NCBI GenBank assembly: GCA_025360945.1
Contig: JANYBE010000267.1
Span: 1 to 6,193, forward strand
DNA length: 6,193 nt
DNA from: Rhizobacter sp.
Lineage (GTDB): Bacteria > Pseudomonadota > Gammaproteobacteria > Burkholderiales > Burkholderiaceae_C
Direction of reading: 5' to 3'
The translations under genes and the position numbers were made by a program. Every line of letters starts with the position of its first letter. The stretch's first letter is position 1. Of the stretch, positions 4,649 to 6,193 are shown piece by piece. A model generated the notes under the pieces. The model saw only the letters and a program-made list of their open reading frames with translations, searched no databases and was not told the origin of the DNA.

Positions 4649-6193
4649 ATGCTCAAGCAGCTCAGCTTCAAACACAAGATCTCCCTGCTGATTGCGAGCT
4701 CGATCGCAGGCCTGGCGTTCATCGCCACGCTGTCGATCGTGCAAACGCGCAACGACATCATGGACGGCAAGAAGGCCGCCCTGCGCAGCGCCGTGCAGTC
4801 GGCGCACAACATCGCGGTGGCCTACCAGGCCAAGGCGGCCAGCGGCGCGATGAGCGAAGACGACGCCAAGAAGACCGCACGCGAAGCGATTCGTGTCTCG
4901 CGTTACGGTGGGGCCGAGGGCAAGTCCGACTACTTCTACATCTGGACCACGGACGGCGGCGGCGTGATGCACCCGTTCAAGCCCGAATGGGACGGCCAGG
5001 ACATGATCGGCAAGGTCAAGGACGGGAACGGCCTGGACATCGTCAAGGCGCTGGTCGACGGCATGCGTGCGAGCAAGGACGGCACTGCGTTCGTCGACAC
5101 CTCGTTCCCGCGCCCCGGCAAGACCGAATCGGTGCCCAAGCTGCAGTACGTGATCTTGGTGCCGGGCTGGAACTGGATGGTTGGCTCGGGCCTGTACACC
5201 GACGACGTGCGCGCCCAGGTGACTGCCGCCGTTACCCAGCAACTGGTCGCTTGCCTGCTCGTGATGGTGGCGATCGGCGCGATCGGCTGGTTGATCGTTC
5301 GCAACGTGCTTGCGCAACTCGGTGGCGAGCCGACGGCGGCGATGGCGGTGATGTCCGAAGTGGCGAACGGCAACCTCGCGGTCCACGTGCCCGCGGCGGC
5401 ACCGGGCAGCCTGCTCGACAGCCTGAACCGCATGGTGCAGGCCGTGCGCTCGACGGTGCTGCAGGTGCGCCAGTCGGCCGACAGCATCCAGACCGCCAGC
5501 AGCGAAGTCGCGACCGGCAACCAGGACCTGAGCCAGCGCACCGAACAGACGGCGTCGAGCCTGCAGCAGGCCGCGAGCTCAATGGAGCAGCTCACCGGCA
5601 CCGTCAAGCAAAGCGCCGACTCGGCGCGCCAGGCTAACCAGCTCGCCGCATCAGCGGCCGAAGTGGCGGCCCGCGGTGGCGTCGCAGTCTCGCAGGTCGT
5701 GACCACGATGGACGAGATCAATGCGTCCTCGCGCAAGATCGTCGACATCATCGGCGTGATCGACGGTATCGCCTTCCAGACCAACATCCTGGCGCTCAAC
5801 GCCGCTGTCGAAGCCGCGCGCGCCGGCGAACAGGGCCGCGGCTTCGCGGTCGTTGCCAGCGAAGTGCGCAGCCTCGCAGGCCGCTCCGCCGAGGCCGCCA
5901 AGGAAATCAAAAGCCTCATCGGTGCGTCGGTCGAGAAGGTCGAGGGCGGTTCGCGCCTCGTCGCCGATGCCGGCAAGACGATGAACGAGATTGTCGGGTC
6001 GGTCAAGCGCGTCTCCGACATCATCGGCGAGATCACCGCCGCTGCGGCCGAACAGAGCCAGGGCATCGGCGAGGTCAACGGCTCGGTGGCCCAGCTCGAC
6101 CAGATGACGCAGCAAAACGCCGCGCTCGTCGAGGAATCGGCCGCCGCCGCCGAATCGCTCAAAGACCAGGCCACCAAGCTCGCTCAGGTGGTC
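4649..6193 (+). CDS. Methyl-accepting chemotaxis protein with sCache_2-like sensor domain (3' end outside window)
   Basis: The reading frame is open for 515 codons and runs off the window. Order: N-terminus MLKQLSFKHK; TM1 about 12-31; periplasmic domain about 32-192 with sCache_2-like marks (YGGAEGKSDYFYIW at 86-99, MHPFKPEWDGQDM at 107-119, KDGNG at 124-128, GWNWMVGSGLYTDDV at 173-187); TM2 about 194-217; a divergent HAMP about 218-272; then a signalling domain with the same tip as the first receptor (366-410 identical to its 359-403). Known sCache_2 receptors often bind small carboxylates; the ligand here is unknown. ATG 4649 is preferred because the next Met (M38) falls after TM1. There is no Shine-Dalgarno sequence; the hexamer array takes its place. 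I see no promoter or terminator in the 107-base gap, so co-transcription with the first receptor is likely. The frame stays open upstream through the repeat to a TTG at 4538, a weak alternative start. Confidence 0.93.
   Translation, partial: MLKQLSFKHKISLLIASSIAGLAFIATLSIVQTRNDIMDGKKAALRSAVQSAHNIAVAYQAKAASGAMSEDDAKKTAREAIRVSRYGGAEGKSDYFYIWTTDGGGVMHPFKPEWDGQDMIGKVKDGNGLDIVKALVDGMRASKDGTAFVDTSFPRPGKTESVPKLQYVILVPGWNWMVGSGLYTDDVRAQVTAAVTQQLVACLLVMVAIGAIGWLIVRNVLAQLGGEPTAAMAVMSEVANGNLAVHVPAAAPGSLLDSLNRMVQAVRSTVLQVRQSADSIQTASSEVATGNQDLSQRTEQTASSLQQAASSMEQLTGTVKQSADSARQANQLAASAAEVAARGGVAVSQVVTTMDEINASSRKIVDIIGVIDGIAFQTNILALNAAVEAARAGEQGRGFAVVASEVRSLAGRSAEAAKEIKSLIGASVEKVEGGSRLVADAGKTMNEIVGSVKRVSDIIGEITAAAAEQSQGIGEVNGSVAQLDQMTQQNAALVEESAAAAESLKDQATKLAQVV

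Noticed and set aside
4579..4812. - strand frame ending in alternating Val-Cys
   Set aside because: The Val-Cys run is just the CGTGTG complement of the hexamer repeat; there is no start context or homology.
4936..6177. 413-codon open frame on the - strand opposite the second receptor, similar to part of 3962-5386 (- strand)
   Set aside because: The resemblance between the two antisense frames only reflects the homology of the two receptors on the + strand.
1..6193. Mobile elements, tRNA or rRNA genes, prophage
   Set aside because: No transposase, inverted terminal repeats, tRNA-like cloverleaf or phage-type gene was seen; composition is uniform across the window.

Overview
The window is a slice of a bacterial chemotaxis gene cluster, with every gene on the + strand. 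The very high GC content (strong G/C preference at third codon positions), the gene order, and the style of the CheA linker and receptor signalling domains point to a flagellated betaproteobacterium. The Burkholderiales (Rubrivivax/Leptothrix/Methylibium-like) are the best guess. That placement is inference from sequence style, not a database match.

Layout: (1) bases 1-200 hold the 3' end of a gene whose product carries a CheZ-like FQDxxxQ motif and an acidic CheZ-like tail. (2) Bases 201-263 are a short gap with a possible sigma-28 (FliA) promoter and a good ribosome binding site. (3) 264-626 encodes a single-domain CheY response regulator. (4) 649-2793, 22 bases downstream, encodes the CheA histidine kinase (714 aa). 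It has Hpt, kinase and CheW-like domains, a P2-like region and a duplicated PGYGF...APGAPAAD element in its linker. (5) 2794-2993 holds a strong GC-rich hairpin (probable terminator), a near-consensus FliA promoter, a 12-bp perfect palindrome and a ribosome binding site. (6) 2994-4541 encodes a complete transmembrane receptor (515 aa) with a helical periplasmic domain. (7) 4542-4648 holds a CACACG hexanucleotide tandem repeat that runs up to the next start codon, where a Shine-Dalgarno sequence would be expected. (8) From 4649 to the end of the window is a second receptor with an sCache_2-like sensor domain, still open at base 6193 after 515 codons.

How the parts work together: the two receptors sense different signals outside the cell but share almost the same cytoplasmic tip, so both should feed the same CheA/CheW complex. 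CheA autophosphorylates at H60 and passes phosphate to D52 of CheY, which then acts on the flagellar motor. The CheZ-like protein upstream would remove that phosphate. CheW, CheR, CheB and CheD are not in the window.

I do not see a wholly new system. The points most worth a second look are the hexanucleotide repeat that replaces the ribosome binding site of the second receptor (a candidate contingency locus), the duplicated CheA linker element, the sigma-28 promoter candidates, and the long near-identical stretches in the two receptors that could recombine.
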